From Agelas oroides (Eukaryota > Porifera > Demospongiae > Agelasida > Agelasidae): DNA of 64,000 nucleotides. Made by a program: the position numbers and the translations under genes. Under the pieces are notes generated by a model. It saw nothing but the letters and a program-made list of their open reading frames with translations, was not told where the DNA came from and did no database searches. The stretch spans positions 926,566-990,565 of the forward strand of contig OX422195.1 of assembly GCA_949130485.1 (NCBI GenBank), in the 5' to 3' direction. This document shows, piece after piece, positions 8,911 through 46,400 of this stretch; the stretch's first letter is position 1, and every line of letters starts with the position of its first letter.

Positions 8911-9037
8911 GAGGTACCATCAGGTTTGTGCGCATGCGTGACGGATTGTCACCTGACTGGGCTGCCCGTCCCGAAAGTGGGACGGGCAGGATCTTGCTTG
9001 CTCGTGTTAACTCTGTTTAACTGCATTAAAACAGTAT
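8875..9037 (-). repeat. Split direct repeat A1 (5' terminus of the Ngaro-like element)
   Basis: 163 bp matching A2 at 3454-3615. It ends outward at ACAGTAT, sharing TAT with the outer edge of B2. Confidence 0.9.
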
Positions 9038-9577
9038 GTCACGATGAATATTGACACATCATATGAATCATGTATGAATCTACTCTCGACACGTAACCTA
9101 AAATCTGATTGGTCAAGACGTATTCTGCTGCGCATGCGCATGAATGTCGAGAAAAAGCACAGATCAGACAAGTAAAACTAAACTGTAAACCTGCCAAAAA
9201 ACGCGGCTTTCAGTTACTGAGCAAAAAGACGTAACGGCATTATCATGTGTAAGTATTATCCGTGGTGTGAGTTGCTTATATTAGTAAAATTTGTGTAAAG
9301 TAGAATGTTGTCAGTATCAGTCAGTGGTCTGGTGACGCGAAAGCATGCAGCGATGGTTGCATTCCTGTGTCAGACTGTAGTGCGTATCGTACTGCCAGGT
9401 TATGACAGCCAAGCTGGTAGAAACTTGTAGCTGCCCAGCCTAATATTTTTCATGATTTAACAATGGTAGACAGCTATCTAACAAAGTGTAGTGTGTTGTC
9501 TTCTGATTGGTTTCATAGCCTACTACTAAGCGTGCAGATATTTATACAGCAACGCGGATGAAACCCGTAAAACATTA
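9038..9577. other. No gene seen
   Basis: 540 bp of unique sequence between the Ngaro-like element and the hAT-like element. No ORF, RNA gene or repeat that I can support. Confidence 0.4.
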
Positions 9578-9612
9578 CGTTTCCAATCCCTACTATGCTT
9601 CTATTATCTATG
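9578..9612 (+). repeat. Direct repeat, left copy
   Basis: About 35 bp (starting CGTTTCCAATCCCTACTATG) repeated with one base difference at 12485-12518. The pair brackets the hAT-like element plus about 500 bp. Origin unclear. Confidence 0.7.
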
Positions 9613-9613
9613 T

Positions 9614-9621
9614 CTCAGAAC
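9614..9621 (+). repeat. 8-bp target-site duplication, left
   Basis: CTCAGAAC directly abuts the left terminal inverted repeat and recurs at 11985-11992 after the right one. Confidence 0.85.
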
Positions 9622-11984
9622 CAGTGGCGTAGCTACACCCGGGCCCATACGGGCCCAGGCCCTGGTGAATTTCTGGGTGCCCTGGTAAATCATGCGAGGT
9701 CAACTTACCTGAACCGCAACAGCATTGCTGTATATAGAATTATGTCATGTAGAATAAAGCTGCCAATGCCGCGTATCTACGATTTGTAGCTTCTTTGCCC
9801 GTCAACTTCAGCAACAAATATGAGCCCCAGGTGCGAGCTACGCTGTCTCAAAGCTGGGGTCAAAGTTCACCTTAATGTATATTTTACCAATTTCGTCACA
9901 TTTATTTCCGGAATATGATTCAGCTAGCCTCGTTCCCAGGCCATTATCTTTCAGCGGTGGAGAGAAATCTGGGGAAGGAGTTTGAGACATTCTGTTTTCC
10001 GCACATTCACGCGTGGACATTAAGACACGCCCCCAAAAATTTTTCCTGCGGTTAGCAACGCGTAGCAACCACGCTTCCGGTTTATTTCCTGGGTTGTTCT
10101 CAGGCTTCGCGTGATCAGAGCGTGACCGCTGGAGCCACGTGGGCTAACTAGAATTGTACAGAAGAGCCAGCTGTACATTTCAGCGAAAAAAATAGCGAAA
10201 TCCGATGAAGGACGCCGATGATACGCTGTCCAACGTCGAGCGATGCTTCTTCAAGTAACTGGCACCGTCACCGCTAACCAGAAGCGCTTCAGCAGAAGCA
10301 GAGAGTGGCTCTTACGAGAGAAAAGCATGAACTTGTAAGTTGGTATAAAGCTAATACAGTACTTATTTTTTGTAGCGCGGTATGCACTACCAAAGGGGGG
10401 GTACATGTACTATATTGCATGTATCCGTTAGGCATGTTCACCCGTTGATGCCTGGTAATGCAGCAAGGCTGGTTTTATTGGGAGAAGAGGGGGTCTATAA
10501 AGATACATAAAAGCAAACTAGCTAGGATACCAACAAAGTATTTTCTGGTTTAGTTTCCTGATTATCTTTTTCAGTCGTGTTCCTGGGTTTGGATCCGACG
10601 CTGTTAAGCCTTGGTTAGTCTCGCGAGCCAGTGGGCGTGAGACTAACCCCTGGTGTGTTGACTCCATTGTCTCATTCACAGACATCCACTTTCTTTTTTT
10701 CAGTGTGCAAATAGGGAGGGGAAGGGCTGGGTGATCTTGACGTGCCGTGAAGGTAGGTTAACACCTGGGGATTGAGGGCGGTTTATGATTATTAAAATTC
10801 AAACTGAGCTGGTCAGTCCAGAGTGTACCGAACATGCTCATGATGCTGCTTTATAAACATTCTGGCCTAGCAGGTCCTGCGACATCAGATACACAGTGAG
10901 GTTGTCAAGCTGGTGGTGGAAGCATGACACATCTCTAGATTTCTCGATCCACGTGCAGCAGTAATTGGCACACTCTAAGATATCGTATGGCAGCTGAGTA
11001 TACTGATTTTAAAACCCTAAGTAGAGTTGGCATACAGGAGTACAGAATTTATTCTCAGACCACAGACTTCAAAAGTCTAATCACAGTAGCAACTCTGCCA
11101 GATCATCAGAACAGCAGGACACACTGACGAAGGCTCTCGGGCCGAATCATCCTATGGATGGTTTCTTGTATGCTGTGTCTAGTGCTCAAAACTAAAAAAA
11201 ACTTATTTTCATCTCAACATAGCAATGAGCCTGTAGAGTATGCTGTATGTTATGTACTATACACTCTTTCTCTGTGTTTCTCCTAGGTGAAAACATTGGT
11301 GCAGTAATGGAGACGACAGTTGAACGTCTCACCACAGTTGCCCAGCTGCCACTGTAGAACAATCTTGGGGGGTCATCAAGTCCATCAGTTGTCACATAAG
11401 CTGGAACAGAACTCTCAGCACCTATTATGTACATTTATACACTGCTGTTTGCCTTTAGCAGCCTCTCCTCACATACATTACTGAGTAAATTTATCTTTAT
11501 TTTAAGAGCTTGTAACTCTCTAGAAAAAATAAGTACTGTTTAGCTCGGTGGTAAATTAACTACCTGTATCCTTAAGTACTTGTTTCCTGCAGAGCAGTCC
11601 CGCTGAAGCGCTTCCCGTGGTAAGATATAAGGCTTCATGCGCTGGTACTACTTACACCCGCGTGCGAGGTTCCGCCTTGAAGCAGCTGCGCAAATGGTTT
11701 TGTAAAACGCTCCAGTTGCGCAGTTGCAGCCAGGGCTGTTACCATGGCATGTATGAACTGTTAGGAATGTAAATCGGCGAATTCTTGGCATGGCTAGCAT
11801 GCCTGAGAGTTTTATAAACTGTCGAAGTTTCAGATTAGCTTTGGGGGCGTGTCCATTGCGTACCGTAAATGTACTTACATGCGTTTAATTAATCGCTAAA
11901 TGTCCGCGAAAAACAGCCTTGTGATAGCACGTGGCCACGCCCACCAAGTGCCCCGGTAATCGCTGAACTCTGGCTACGCCACTG
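9622..11984. mobile_element. hAT-superfamily DNA transposon, non-autonomous or decayed
   Basis: A 2363-bp element with short terminal inverted repeats (CAGTGGCGTAGC at the left, GGCTACGCCACTG at the right) and a perfect 8-bp target duplication CTCAGAAC. Both are diagnostic of hAT. The interior contains no long ORF resembling a hAT transposase, so it is non-autonomous or degraded. A possible exon-like segment at 10206-10257 ending at a GT is not enough to call a gene. Confidence 0.85.
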
Positions 11985-11992
11985 CTCAGAAC
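11985..11992 (+). repeat. 8-bp target-site duplication, right
   Basis: CTCAGAAC, identical to 9614-9621. Confidence 0.85.
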
Positions 11993-12201
11993 AGTTGCAT
12001 ACAACTGCCTACATAGTGAACTATACGTATAACTACTAAAGTCACTTAAAGCTGTAAGTTACCAGCTAGACACCGAAACCGTTTTCTCGTCTCCTGTGCC
12101 AGTGGTAGTGCTCATAATGGATGCCAGAAGTACGATGAGTCTTCAAGGTACGAATTCGATGCATATATACGAACGTTGACCAGGCAATCTTGCGGAGAGC
12201 G

Positions 12202-12312
12202 CCTTGATCGGGCAAGACCTCACCAGCGGAGGGTGTAGCCTTGATCAGGCAAGACTTCACCAGCGGAGGGTGTAGCCTTGATCGGGCAAGACCTCACCAG
12301 CGGAGGGTGTAG
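12202..12312 (+). repeat. 37-bp tandem repeat, three units
   Basis: Three head-to-tail 37-bp units, each beginning CCTTGATCGGGCAAGACC and ending GGGTGTAG. The middle unit differs at two positions. Confidence 0.9.
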
Positions 12313-12484
12313 CAATCTAAGCTGAATGCATGCTTTTTAGCGCATGCGTAAGTCAAGTGCCCCACCCCTCGAGGGTTAAGCGCAATCAATTCCCCTATGA
12401 TTGCGGGTGTTGCCCCGTACTGGGGAGGGTGGGGCATATTATTGATAGCCGCATAAGGGGGAAGTGATGTCACGCAGGTATACG

Positions 12485-12518
12485 CGTTTCCAATCCCTAC
12501 TATGCTCTATTATCTATG
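12485..12518 (+). repeat. Direct repeat, right copy
   Basis: Matches 9578-9612 with one base missing. Confidence 0.7.
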
Positions 12519-13186
12519 ATTCCAGATTTCCCAAAATCAGAGAGTTTGGTATTTGACGGTACCAGGAATTTCATGTTGGCTATCTGTAAACAAATTATTG
12601 AACTAGCCTGGGAACAAGGCTATTATTGAGCTTCCAAATTAGCCAATCAAATTCACAGAAGGCCAGGTTTCCGCATTCTTTGATTGGTCGATTTGAATCA
12701 ACCAATCAAGATTGCCAAAACCTGCAATTCTGATAGGTTAATTTCAAAGTTCAATATTGTGTTGTCCAACAACTGACCTGAAATTTACTGTGGTCATTTT
12801 CGGCAGGGATTACGTGCCTAAAAGCTCTTTCCTTTGCACGATAATAGACACGGAGATGATGAATGTCATGTGTAAGTTGCTTATCGTGGGCACAGCTAGC
12901 ATTGAGCCACAGGAGGCAGTTGCCGCCTTGTTTTTATCATGTGATGACACTCATGCTCGGTCCATATAAATAACTTGTGTGTTATTGGCAAGTTAATCTG
13001 ATGGTGCTATAAAATATAGAAACGAGGGACACTGCCAGCAACTGCAAATGGTCTTTGCCTACAAGGCAGAGTTGAGCTATAATGTAGAAAATAGTGCAGA
13101 AATAATAGATGATGAGTACATTTGTAGTAAAGTGGACATTAATTACATTCCTAAGCCAATTAAGCACACTACAACCAGTGTTTTCT
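12519..13186. other. No gene seen
   Basis: 668 bp with only short unsupported ORFs. A short hairpin relic of the CCTGGGAACAAGGCTA family lies at about 12606-12625. Confidence 0.4.
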
Positions 13187-13627
13187 GTAGCCTCGTTCCC
13201 AGGCCTCCCCTGTTTTTATCTTCTGTTTGCGTTCACAATAATACATGGGAGCAGAAGACCGGCGAAAAACGGAGAAGGCCTGGGAGCATTCATCACATGA
13301 GTGGACACAAGGTGGACGTAGAAGTGAGGGGCCCAACTGCCAAAACAACACACTAGATCATCCGTTCGAGCACTCTACCTCAATTTTGGACTCCACACCT
13401 TAGCGTGATCGAAACTACTCGTCTTGACCGGTACGAAACTTGCTTTCAAGTTTAGTATGTAAATATTTGAATATCAGCCCCTCCCCCCTACGTCCACCTC
13501 GCGTCCACCTGACATCATTCATGTGACAAATGCTTCCAGGCCTTCCCCGTTTTTGGTCTTCCGCTCCTGTGTATTATTGTGAATGCAAACAGAAGGTAAA
13601 AACGGATGAGGCCTGGGAATGAGGCTA
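13187..13627. mobile_element. Inverted-repeat element (hairpin family), long form
   Basis: Arms of roughly 110-150 bp, beginning TAGCCTCGTTCCCAGGCC at the left and ending GGCCTGGGAATGAGGCTAG at the right, surround a short centre. No coding content. The outer 18 bp are shared with dozens of short hairpins in this window. Confidence 0.75.
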
Positions 13628-14060
13628 GAGGAAGGCCTGCTGAGGCGGGAAGGATAATTACATTCATAATTATGTGGTAAATCAATTGTACTGTTGAATT
13701 TGCTTCTCGCAAGACTTTTGCAAAGTGGGTTTTGTTGTGCTGTGATGAAATCTGTACAAGAAATTTCATGTTGATATAACTATTTCATAAAACACGCCCA
13801 CTGGGGCATCAGCCTAGATATGACTGGTCGACCTGGGAATCCTGCATGGCAAAAAATAACCCCAGCACACTCATAACAATGCAGACAGCAACAAACTCGT
13901 GATGTTTTCCGGTATAGCTTTGTACTATGGTGATACTTGTATAATAGCCAACATACTGGGGGTGTGATTTTTTTTTTTTCATGATATGTGAATGTGTCTT
14001 ACTAATTAGCCATTGCTGTTAAGTAGTAGCATCTTATAATATGCTATATCTCTCCTGCAG
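13628..14060 (+). other. Upstream of the unrecognised gene
   Basis: No ORF or repeat of note. It ends in a pyrimidine-rich tract and CTGCAG, a good splice acceptor for the exon at 14061. Confidence 0.45.
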
Positions 14061-15136
14061 CACTTTCAACCCTCAAACGTGAATCTCTGGGTGACTGTCC
14101 AACCCCAACCAAGAAGGACCCAGCTCGCTACAAACTATGCTTCATTTTACCTGATGCTAAATCACAAAAACTAATTGTTAGTTGGGGTGAAAGAGATCAT
14201 GCACTGGAAGTACATGTATGTGGTGAAATGGCTTTAGATGTGGTTACATATGATGGGGTACAAGTTTTGGTTACTTTCACAACTCAACGTTCACTTGAAA
14301 CAGTACTCACTATCCTGAAACAATATTTGCGCCAAGATGCCGATGTTGTGATCTTCAATCAAGCTTTTATGATCGAAATCCTCAACAGGGATCTAGGTAC
14401 TTGTCGTTTGCTTGACTACACAGAAAGCATGCTCAAACTGCATCTTCCAAACTTTCGAATCGATTCAGCAAGTAGCCAAACACCTGGGAAATTCTACGCA
14501 CTTAGCTCTTCATTGGCTAAGGATAAAATAGCTGGCATTGGGCTTTTGAGGTGTGAGATGGAACCCCAATATCTTCAACAGTACGCTATGGACGAGTGGA
14601 GTTGGCACAATGTTGCTGTTAGCGTTGGCAACATAGATCCAAAACAAATCTATTCTGATGATGACATTCTGAAGTTCTATCTTGTTAGTGGTGCACGTGA
14701 AGTGCTGAAGCGCCTCATTGAATCAAGAGGCAATGTTCGTATGGCAATTTATTTGGCTTCTGATATTTCAGTTCCTGGCAGCGTTTTGTCACCTCCAGAT
14801 GAGGAAAATCCTGAATCTCTGGAACACGACCACAAGCTGATTTTGAAATTTTTTGAGTTTATTGAGCCCCTTATCACAGACGAAGAAACAAAAGAGTTCG
14901 CTCTACTCTTGCTCGATAGAGATATGGAGAAGTATGATGAATGCTTACTGGCTGCACTTGATAAGTCAGACGCAGTTCTGAATCAGGTATTCCTCAAGCT
15001 CAGGTCAACCGCTGGGAAAGACCTCGACCTTTTCAGGCTTAAATATGTGCTTGATCAAATGAAAAGCAAAAAATTCACAGAAATGTTCAACAACTTATTC
15101 TCGTTCAAAGTTTATCACCTTGATTATACCTGCTAA
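14061..15136 (+). CDS. Unrecognised protein, terminal coding exon
   Basis: An open frame runs from a strong splice acceptor (CTCCTGCAG, ending 14060) to the TAA at 15134-15136. An internal ATG at 14228 gives 302 residues, but the frame is open for about 55 codons upstream, so I take 14061 as an exon start. The product is soluble-looking, mixed charge, with no signal peptide or membrane segment. The C-terminal half is helical and Leu/Glu/Lys rich, which might be an alpha-helical interaction domain. I do not recognise the family. No upstream exon was found with confidence. It converges on PIGX. Confidence 0.55.
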
Positions 15137-15507
15137 TGTTTGTCTTAACAAAACTGTACAGTATTCATTATTGTGAAGTCTCTCCCATCCCTCCCTGTCC
15201 TATTTTTGTGTTAATTTTTTTACTATATGTGGACAAATTTTGTCCGAAAAGCCTGTGTGTTACATGTGCACTGCAATACAAAAAAGAATGTATTCCAAAT
15301 TTCCAATTTTGTTGTTTGTAAATTTTTATCAAGATAATAACAGCTTTAATCAAACTTGTAGTAGTAGCAGATAAAAATACAGTAGCAAGGGCAGCTATAC
15401 GTAATAGGCACAGGATAAGTATAGAAACACAGTATACATCATGGTGAATAATATAATGGGCAAGCATTTTATGATGCCTCTCCCTCACTAGCTAGCAGAA
15501 ACTATCT

Positions 15508-17134
15508 TCATGCACTTTGTTGTCTGCTTGTGAAAGAAATTATATGACGTACAAGATAAAAAGTTCCAGCTAGTGCTACCAGAACTGTCACCATGACAAC
15601 CACAGCCACATGGCCCTCCATTCCACAAGGAATGGTTGCTCTTACATTACCATCTTCTTGAAATGGAAAGTCTATGTGCTCCCACAAACACCACTCTTCT
15701 GAGGACACACTGCATGGAAATTTTGCTGCAGTCCTTTCTTGTAAGTTCTCCCTCCCCAACTTGGCCTCCTGACACTGCTGGAATACCAGTGGTGCTGGGA
15801 TATCCACCATCTTGTACCAACTGTCACCAGGTGCTTGGTAACGGAAATGGATGGGCAACTCCACTTGAGTCCTGCGAAAGAAATTCAGCTTGTCAAGACC
15901 ACAATGAAGCTGGAAAAAACAATTTGAACTGCGTAGGAAGGGAACTATTCTACTTGATATGGATGTTTCACATTCCATTGTCGAGAACTCAGATGTCTGA
16001 ATTATGCATTCCTGTGTCAATTAGTCAAGATCTGAATTACACATTGCATGGCATCTCCACTAGTCATGCGGCCTATCAAACTAATGTACCACTACTTGGG
16101 CTTGTAGACATACCAGTTGTCATGGAGATGAGAGTAGACCAGTGCCACATGGTTACTGGAAATAGCAGCTGCTTTCTCTGTATCCATGTGGGCAGACACA
16201 ATGACCTGTAGTGGGTAGCATGACACAATAAGGGAGTGAGAGTGAGAAAGATCACGCATCAAGGCCAGGGGACAGGTACCGGTACCAACATAATATCTAT
16301 CTCTGTACCTGAGGTCCACCAAACTCTGTTAGTGCAGAAATCTATAAGAAATGGTATATGTAAAGGAAGAAGTGAATTTTTGCATGGGAATCAATCCTGG
16401 ATCATGCAGTCTTACTAGCCTCATTCCCAAGCTCTCACACGCATGACAGCCTGGGAATGAGGCTACTGTCCTACATACCTGGTCAAGGTCAATGTACATA
16501 TCTTGTGTGATATTCTCCACAAGGAGAACTGGTGTATCTTGGCACAGGGAGAGTGCTTCATGAGTTTCAGCATTAACCTCAGTCACCAGTCTTCTGTGAA
16601 AGCCTGCATCTCTCAGACTGCGCCTTACATACACCGGAAGAGCTAGAGAGAACTGTGCTGAGAAATCTGAAGAGGATGAATAGAAATACTGCGTACTAAT
16701 CTCAGTAGCCTCATTCTCAGGCTCTCCCCAGAACCGAATTGTGTGAAATGAAAAACAGAGGGTCTGGGAATGAGGCTGTAGTCTGGGTATATAGGCTCAT
16801 ATCCAGACCACTGTAGCCTGTAGGTACGAGGCTACAGACCACTGCCTATTGAGGCATACACATTTCAATGCTATGGTTTTGGGGTACGGCAGCTTCTGTG
16901 TGACCTGGGTGTGAGGCTAGCTGCACAGTTGTATACTGCAACTAACCTCCATCAGTGTGGTGCCATAGCTGCCAGTTTTGGAGGGAAGGTTCCACTCTCA
17001 CAGCTGCCAAGGACACTGACACAAGTCTGAGACTATCATGGAGGGTAACATTTAATTACACAATTATATGGAGCCTTTAAATAGAAACTTACCCCCAAAA
17101 CAGCAAAAGGATAGGCCACTGGAACATTCCTCAT
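15508..17134 (-). CDS. PIGX: PIG-X, GPI mannosyltransferase I stabilising subunit
   Basis: Five exons: 17134-17093, about 17030-16947, 16657-16479, 16205-16114, 15871-15508. PIG-X is an ER membrane protein that partners PIG-M to add the first mannose to GPI precursors. The third exon carries the family's conserved core (DAGFHRRLVTEV, then a Cys, then YIDLDQ, matching GFHR...LYVDPYE of vertebrate PIG-X). The last exon has LPIHFRYQAP, matching the LPVHCRYH block, and ends in a single transmembrane helix (about 20 hydrophobic residues) and a short cytoplasmic tail. Junction phases agree for exons 2-5. The start of exon 2 and the signal-peptide region are uncertain. Confidence 0.8.
16416..16465. 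repeat. Short hairpin element
   Basis: Inverted arms CTAGCCTCATTCCCAAGCT and AGCCTGGGAATGAGGCTA around a 12-bp loop, in a PIGX intron. Confidence 0.75.
16706..16780. repeat. Short hairpin element
   Basis: Arms TAGCCTCATTCTCAGGCTCT and GGTCTGGGAATGAGGCT, in a PIGX intron. Confidence 0.7.
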
Positions 17135-17321
17135 GCTTTGTGTAATAAGCTAAGTGTTACTGATGATGCAATCATTGTGTAATGATGACATAATACATTT
17201 TAAATTATACTATATATACATATATTCTGCTACACATGAATGAAGACTATTACACGCTGTACAATCTTCTGAACGATGTTGAGTTCACCAACGAACTATA
17301 TAGCTATGTGTGGTGTGTAGC

Positions 17322-26247
<8,926 letters not shown>

Positions 26248-26532
26248 CTCTGTACTCGCTTCTCCTCAGTCTAGACAATATTAGATGACTGCTAGACCGG
26301 ATGCAGGGCTTTATCATGTCACTGTATGCTCGGCTGCTGCAATGCCACAGCAACATTGAATCACTACACAGATCACGTGAGCAAACTTAATTGTGACGTC
26401 ATAGCGCAAACTGCAGTGCAGTTTAATACGTGCTGTTGTCTAACATGCTGGGTGCCGGTGGGTTGCAGCAGTGACCGAAAAACATTTGAGAGAGCTAGAA
26501 AGCGTCTGTATTTGCTACACTGTGCATTTTAC
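26248..26532. promoter_or_regulatory. Shared divergent upstream region of ACO2 and PLC
   Basis: Only 285 bp separate the two start codons. Transcription must start in both directions from this interval, so a bidirectional promoter is inferred. No TATA box could be assigned. A non-coding leader or longer PLC frame upstream of 26533 is possible because that frame stays open from 26326. Confidence 0.55.
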
Positions 26533-43115
<16,583 letters not shown>

Positions 43116-43462
43116 CACACTTTCTACATGTAACATGGCTCCAATTTTTAGCACTAACCTAAACATTGTTTTTTATAATTATGCATTTTAACTACAGCTG
43201 TAAGTTTTATGCCAAGCACAGCAAGGCGTATTAAACCTCATATTCCAAGACATCCCTATGCCTTTCTCAGCTCCAGTTTTTGATTGCTTGCAGCGTTTAT
43301 TTTTCCTCTCCACCTTGGCACATAGGAAGGCTTAGTGTATGGGGACCCTGGCACGCGAAAAGCATGGTAAACCCTGGGCTGCCAAAAAGTGGTCCCGCCC
43401 GTGGCCCCCATAATTGACTGCGGCACAAAAGGTCAAAGTTCACTAATGATTTTAACACAAAC

Positions 43463-46400
43463 ATGGCAGCTGATTATCTTCCGTCTGAGCGCGAACTGAG
43501 TCGCTCTGAGGAAGAAGAGAAGCTTCTGAGAGACATCAGGGAGGAGAAAGAGAGACTGTGGCTCGAGATACAGGTTTGTAGAAGGCTTCGGTTGGCCTAA
43601 AGTGAACCACTAGCGGGTTTCGTGGTTCTGGGTACGTGTTCAAACAATCATTGTACTGATCGCTTGTTTTCAGGAATTGCGACGTCAGATCATAGATATT
43701 GACAATGAACTGGCAGCTCTTGATGAAGCAAATGACGAGTGAGTGTTGAATTTCTGGTAGAACTGAAGGGTGTCATCCCCATAGGCACTGTATGTGTGTT
43801 TATGACTGGGGTTGGTGTCCCTGTATGAAGGGGTAGTCACTTACCTGTTGAAGCATTTGCGACCAGGATCAAGATTTTGATCGGCAGAAATTGTGCTTGA
43901 TCGGTTGATTGTTCCCTTTCATAGCTCTTGATCTGTTGATACAAAGATGTAATTGACGGCCATGTGTTCTCAGTATAGAGCGTTTTCATCACGTGATCAC
44001 AATCCATATACTAGAAATAACTTTGCCATCTTGGTGTACAACTTGTACACTATGTCGTTAGCAGTATATGCAATAGCGATTAAAACACCCACAGGTAAGC
44101 GTTTATATAGCTGTTTTAACTTATGTAGCAATGGTATTTTGTCCGATATACAACACATATTAGAAGCATTATAAGTATATCACTCCGTTTCGTGAAGATC
44201 GCCATAGAAGCTCCTATCTCGTTGTACACCAACATGGCGGCTGTTTTCCGTTTTCCTTCGTAATCTCAAAGGTGATGACGTCACATGAAAACGCTCTATT
44301 ATCTTTGATTGATGTTTGGGGTTCTGGACACCTGTCATGGTAAAAATGGACCCCCCCAAATTGGTTCCCCCTGGAACTAATTTTTCGATAAATAAGGACC
44401 TCCCGGAACTTATTTTACTGCAAAATATGGACTCCCTCTGAAAAATTTGGACCACCACCAGGTGATGAAATAATGTAGACCCTGGAACATATTTCACTTG
44501 CAAAATTTGGACCAGTAGCGTATGTAGGGGGGTTTCTGAGGTTTCTGGAAACTACTCAGGCCCGTCAGTTCAGCAGCACACAATATACTGCAGTCTCATT
44601 CCACGCAACACTCAGTTTCTGCATACATTGTGCAAAGTTTGCGACGAACGCACGTTTTGAACGCTGCGTGGGGCCGCTGAGGCATACTCACAAAAAGCAG
44701 TCATTCATTTTTCTAGATATGCCGCTGTGAACTCCACTAATGTCCTTAGTAATCACTGATTTGCATTCGTGTGGCTGGCCTATAGTGGGAACAAATTTTT
44801 CAGAGTGGATCCAAATATTTCAGAAAAATTTGTTCGGGGGGAACCAATTTTAGGGGGTCCAAATTAAACATGACTGGCTCTTAATTTTATCCTGGTCACA
44901 GATGCTTCAATACCCTTTGCCAAATATACTGAGGAAAAGAGCTTAGTGAGTTTTCCACGCTCTTCTGTACATTACTAAACAGTCACCTAATCATGTTAAA
45001 AATTTGGCAGAGTCACAAGTTTGTGAATTGTTTCCCAAGAGAAATTGGTCTAGCTCAAATTATAGACTAAGCTAAATTTATACTGTCACAAATTGTGACC
45101 CCAGTTGTGGACAGAGGTATTACACGTTAGGGGGTGACCGTCCTTGAGAGCCTTGGTCAACTGCTGTGCCTTCTTTCACCGTTCACCCAGGGAGATACGA
45201 GCTGAGAAAGACAAGCAGAGAACGATCAGAACTGGGCGGAACAAGTTCAACACTAACCCCAAAGACGTGAGTTCTCTTGGGTGTAGTTGGGTCAAACTCT
45301 GCTGGGAGGGGGCTCTGGCAAATGGTACTCGTCTTGCAGTAAACATTTTCAGTAGGAGAATCGAAACACATACCTTTTGGCAGCCACAGAGCTTGCATCT
45401 GATTGGCTAGCTACACATTTGGGGCCATGTATCTCACAACTGTACTGGTGTTCTATGATACTAGGCGCCACCTAGATTGTTGTGAATATATACATTATAT
45501 GCTTTTCACTTTCGCCTTGCCTCCCCTATTTAACTGTGATTCAGCTTTACCTATGGTGTAATTGGATGGTATCATTATTACATCTCATGTGTGTACCACA
45601 CTACAGGGCATCAAGTTTCTTCAGTCTCATTGCATCATTGGGGAGTCGGCAGCCGATGTGGCCGAATACCTGATGAAGGGCGAGCTACTGAACAAGAGAG
45701 CTATCGGAGATTACCTCGGAGAAAAGTGGGTGTGGCTTCTTAATGGGGTGTCACATGGAGTCACATGGGGGGAGGGAGGTCACATGGGAGTCACATAGGG
45801 GTCACATGAAATACACATGGGGGTCACATGGGGGGGGAGGGTCACATGAGAGACACATGGGGGTCACATGGGGGGAGGGTCACATGAGAGACACATGAGG
45901 GTTACATGGGGGGAGGGTCACATGAGAGACACATGAGGGTCACATGGGAGTCACATGAGAGTCACATGGGGGTCACATGCAATCACATTTGTTCTGTACA
46001 CTAAGAGCGGGATGCTGAAGACTACTGATGTAGCAATACCTGTGGTGTTTCATTTTACAGCAAGGAGTTCAACATTGAAGTACTCAAGAAGTTTATTGCA
46101 CTGCACACCTTCAAAGACCAAATCATTGTCGATGCATTGAGGTAGGTCATTGTGTCCACCTGTTTTACACGTGAAAGGTCTGCTAGAGCATTGTGGATGT
46201 GTTCAGGCAGCCACCTGTGTCTACACATGAAAGGGCTTTCAATGCACACTCATGGTATCTGTTGACGTCCCACATCAGCTGCTACTCATTACATGCTTAG
46301 TTGGCTCAGTCCTTATCAATTGTACTCCCACTCTTAACCTCTTGTACACACACTCTCACACACACACAGAGTATTTCTTGCAAGCTTCCATCTTCCCGGC

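Larger units (their letters stand above)
3176..9037 (-). mobile_element. Ngaro/DIRS-type tyrosine-recombinase retrotransposon
   Basis: A 5.86-kb element read on the minus strand. It starts with A1 (9037-8875), then gag-like ORFs, RT-RNase H (6658-4946), tyrosine recombinase (4976-3957), then B1 (3773-3613), A2 (3615-3454) and B2 (3336-3176). These split direct repeats are the hallmark of PAT/Ngaro elements, which replicate through a circle and integrate by tyrosine recombinase rather than integrase. The outer ends share the trinucleotide TAT with the internal B1/A2 junction and there is no target duplication, as expected. RT and recombinase frames are intact; the gag region carries an expanded minisatellite. 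Confidence 0.9.

Noticed and set aside
10206-10257. Small coding exon inside the hAT element
   Set aside because: Starts with ATG and ends near GTAACT but is too short and has no partner exon or similarity.
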